Program-made: the position numbers and the translations under genes
From: Cytophagales bacterium
Lineage (GTDB): Bacteria > Bacteroidota > Bacteroidia > Cytophagales > Cyclobacteriaceae
Length of the DNA: 64,000 bases
Reading direction: 5' to 3'
Assembly: GCA_017303805.1 (NCBI GenBank)
Contig: JAFLBQ010000001.1
Span: forward strand, 310,001-374,000
The notes under the pieces: model-generated
Told to the model about the DNA's origin: nothing
Seen by the model: only the letters and a program-made list of their open reading frames with translations
Database searches by the model: none
In this document: piece by piece, positions 62,482 through 64,000 of the stretch
Layout: the number at the start of each line of letters is the position of its first letter
Position numbering within the stretch: position 1 is the stretch's first letter

Positions 62482-63737
62482 CGACTGTTAACCGGAAGTT
62501 GGTAATAGCCAACCAATAAATCGGCTTGTGGCCTGAATGGCCGCTGGTACACCAACACCTCGTACAGGTTTTCGGTTTCGAAATGGCTGCCTTCCAGTTG
62601 AAAGCTATCCTGCAAATTTCCTTCTACCCAATACTGATAATCATACCACCCTTGCTTAAGGAACAGGGTTATTTCATAGGCGTTGGCCCGCGCATTATAG
62701 TCCATGCGGCTGGTTGCGGTGCGATCCCAATTATTGAGGGCTCCCAGCAGGTGCACAGTGGCTGCCAGTTTAGCTGAAGCTAATGAGAAGGTAACAAAAA
62801 CATAGTCCGAAGAAACACTCGGGTCGCGATTGTCCTGGTTATCGATTATGTAGCCCCCATTCATATCGCGGTATTGCGCGTAGGCCTGATCCTGGCGGGT
62901 GCGGTCTGTTAAAACCGATAAATGAAATGGACGCTGGCTCCGATCTAATCGGCCGGTATTTCTTCCCGGAAAGTTCAACGACCGGAAATCAACAAACCGA
63001 AATTCGTTACCGGCTTTAAATTGATTGGATTGATCGAAAAAACGGTATTCTAATTCGCGTTTGTCTTCGCGCACAAAACTAGGTTTAACATTAATCCGCG
63101 CATTATCCCACCGTTGATTTTGGCGGATTACCAAACGGATTGCCTCGTAAGGATTTACCACATCAAGCCGCGAATAGTTTAACCGGAAGTTGAGTTGCTG
63201 GTTACTTAATTGCAAATTCCCCAAACCCTGACTTTGGTTATCAGTAAGCAGACCTACTTCATTTGAATAAATCATAAATCGTCTGCTTAGCAGCAAATCA
63301 TTTTTATCCGATTCGCGATAAGCTACCAACACATAGTTGCCGGGTAATTTTACTGCGGGCACTTCAAAATAATAATGAACATAGGGTACCGAAGTTTGGG
63401 TGGACATGTCGTACTCTGTAATGGCGTATTCGTTGTATTCGTTTAAAAACTCCAGGTCTTGCAGGGAGGATTTTGTCCAATCGAAATTGCAATGAATTAG
63501 CCGCACGTAATAATTACTCCGTTGGCCCAGCAGGTCGTCAAATTCCAGTACCAGGTTTTGCCTGTTAACTGCGGCCACCGCGGGTTTTAGTTTATCCAGG
63601 TTTGCAGAGAGGTTAGGGTAGAGTTGCACCGTGCGAATTTCATCTTCATAGCTTTTGTCTGCTAACTCAAGTTTTTTTTGCGAAAACGCTATTTGGGTAA
63701 GAAAAAAAAGACAAAGTGCCAGGGTAAGTCTGAGCAT
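62478..63737 (-). CDS. type IX secretion system plug protein (DUF5103)
   Basis: A 419-residue exported protein (MLRLTLALCLFFLTQIAFSQ). Characteristic stretches are IRTVQLYPNLSANLDKLKPAV, LVLEFDDLLGQRSNYYVRLIHCNFDWTKSSL, DFLEFLNEYNEY-like text (DLEFLNEYNEYAITEYDMS) and the second domain GALNNWDRTATSRMDYN with LFLKQGWYDYQYW. This is the DUF5103 family, whose member was described as the plug that blocks one side of the SprA translocon of the type IX system. It fits the T9SS cargo protein at 40996-44244. It is divergent from the sigma factor gene at 63823. Confidence 0.9.
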   Translation of the reverse strand: MLRLTLALCLFFLTQIAFSQKKLELADKSYEDEIRTVQLYPNLSANLDKLKPAVAAVNRQNLVLEFDDLLGQRSNYYVRLIHCNFDWTKSSLQDLEFLNEYNEYAITEYDMSTQTSVPYVHYYFEVPAVKLPGNYVLVAYRESDKNDLLLSRRFMIYSNEVGLLTDNQSQGLGNLQLSNQQLNFRLNYSRLDVVNPYEAIRLVIRQNQRWDNARINVKPSFVREDKRELEYRFFDQSNQFKAGNEFRFVDFRSLNFPGRNTGRLDRSQRPFHLSVLTDRTRQDQAYAQYRDMNGGYIIDNQDNRDPSVSSDYVFVTFSLASAKLAATVHLLGALNNWDRTATSRMDYNARANAYEITLFLKQGWYDYQYWVEGNLQDSFQLEGSHFETENLYEVLVYQRPFRPQADLLVGYYQLPVNSR

Positions 63738-63822
63738 GGATTTACGGGTTGGAAAATGTTGTACAAAGATGAAAGATTAATCAAATTGTATTCCAACCCA
63801 ACGGGAAAAGCGGGGGTCTATT

Positions 63823-64000
63823 ATGGCAGAACGGTTCATGTTGAACGATCAGGAACTGATTAAGGGATGTGTGCAGGGGAAGAGAGCCTCGCAAGAGGCT
63901 CTCTATTCACGCTATTGCCGTAAAATGATGGTTATCTGCCAACGCTACGCCAAATCCACACTTGAAGCGGAAGATATTCTACAGGAAGGATTCATTAAAG
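63823..64000 (+). CDS. ECF-type RNA polymerase sigma factor, 3' end missing
   Basis: From the ATG at 63823 an open frame of 59 codons runs off the right edge. It reads MAERFMLNDQELIKGCVQGK, then EALYSRYCRKMMVICQRYAKS and AEDILQEGFIK, which is region 2.1-2.2 of an ECF sigma factor. The full family length is about 180-200 residues, so most of the gene, and any anti-sigma partner, lies outside the window. It is a second sigma factor, similar in layout to the one at 55681. Confidence 0.88.
   Translation, partial: MAERFMLNDQELIKGCVQGKRASQEALYSRYCRKMMVICQRYAKSTLEAEDILQEGFIK

Overview
The window is a piece of a chromosome from a Bacteroidota bacterium, most likely of the Cytophagales/Cyclobacteriaceae type. 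The evidence is type IX secretion components (a gliding-motility type B C-terminal sorting domain protein and a T9SS plug protein), a Bacteroidota-type putative porin, DUF5686 and DUF5777 barrels, lipoproteins with SprB repeats, a complete classical men route start, and promoter -7 elements of the Bacteroidota TAnnTTTG kind. Only one RNA gene is seen, tRNA-Ser(CGA). No transposase, integrase or CRISPR array was found.

Layout. 1-1288 is a left-truncated ATP/ADP-translocase-like membrane protein, followed by queA. 2750-10232 is the menaquinone block: menC on the plus strand and menI-like/menF/menD/menB/menE as one tightly overlapping minus-strand operon. A LexA-like XRE/S24 repressor and a small unknown gene sit between them behind palindromic TTAGCTAA sites. 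10314-20687 is mixed housekeeping: histidine phosphatase, TPR protein, coiled-coil protein with a decayed zinc ribbon, Nif3-like protein, lpxK, putative porin, MiaE-like hydroxylase, a periplasmic protein often misnamed asparagine synthetase B, and a MacB/FtsX-type permease.

20732-32390 is a carbohydrate region. It holds a Tat-exported sugar isomerase-like protein, a PQQ-type sugar dehydrogenase/PKD/cytochrome c/CBM lipoprotein, a GH3 lipoprotein, a Nudix-derived regulator with a degenerate Nudix box, a double esterase (alpha/beta hydrolase plus SGNH) and a GH78 alpha-L-rhamnosidase. There is no SusC/SusD pair. 32589-44975 has tRNA-Ser, a Zn/Cd P-type ATPase, a Ycf48-like propeller, a lipoprotein plus SGNH pair, the tesA / ybbA / ybbP arrangement, a 1082-residue T9SS cargo protein and an OmpA-family protein. 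A heptanucleotide tandem repeat (TTAAGTC) follows.

45034-55429 contains GH1, M15 peptidase, an SDR lacking the catalytic Tyr, a TrmH-like methyltransferase, a SanA-like protein, a DUF5686 outer membrane protein, thrS-infC-rpmI-rplT and a small membrane protein. 55502-59718 is the most unusual segment: a five-gene sigma/anti-sigma/SprB-cytochrome/YceI/DUF5777 operon bracketed by two identical 73-bp direct repeats, each ending in a terminator-like hairpin and T tract. Just beyond the right repeat is a 5'-truncated MBL-rhodanese remnant joined to an unidentified coding fragment, which suggests local rearrangement. The window ends with ychF, an orphan Cas6-fold protein without any CRISPR locus, the T9SS plug protein, and the start of another ECF sigma factor.

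The strongest leads are the repeat-flanked sigma operon, the orphan Cas6, and several family members that have lost catalytic or metal-binding residues (Nudix regulator, zinc ribbon, SDR). All assignments come from reading motifs by eye; no database search was run.
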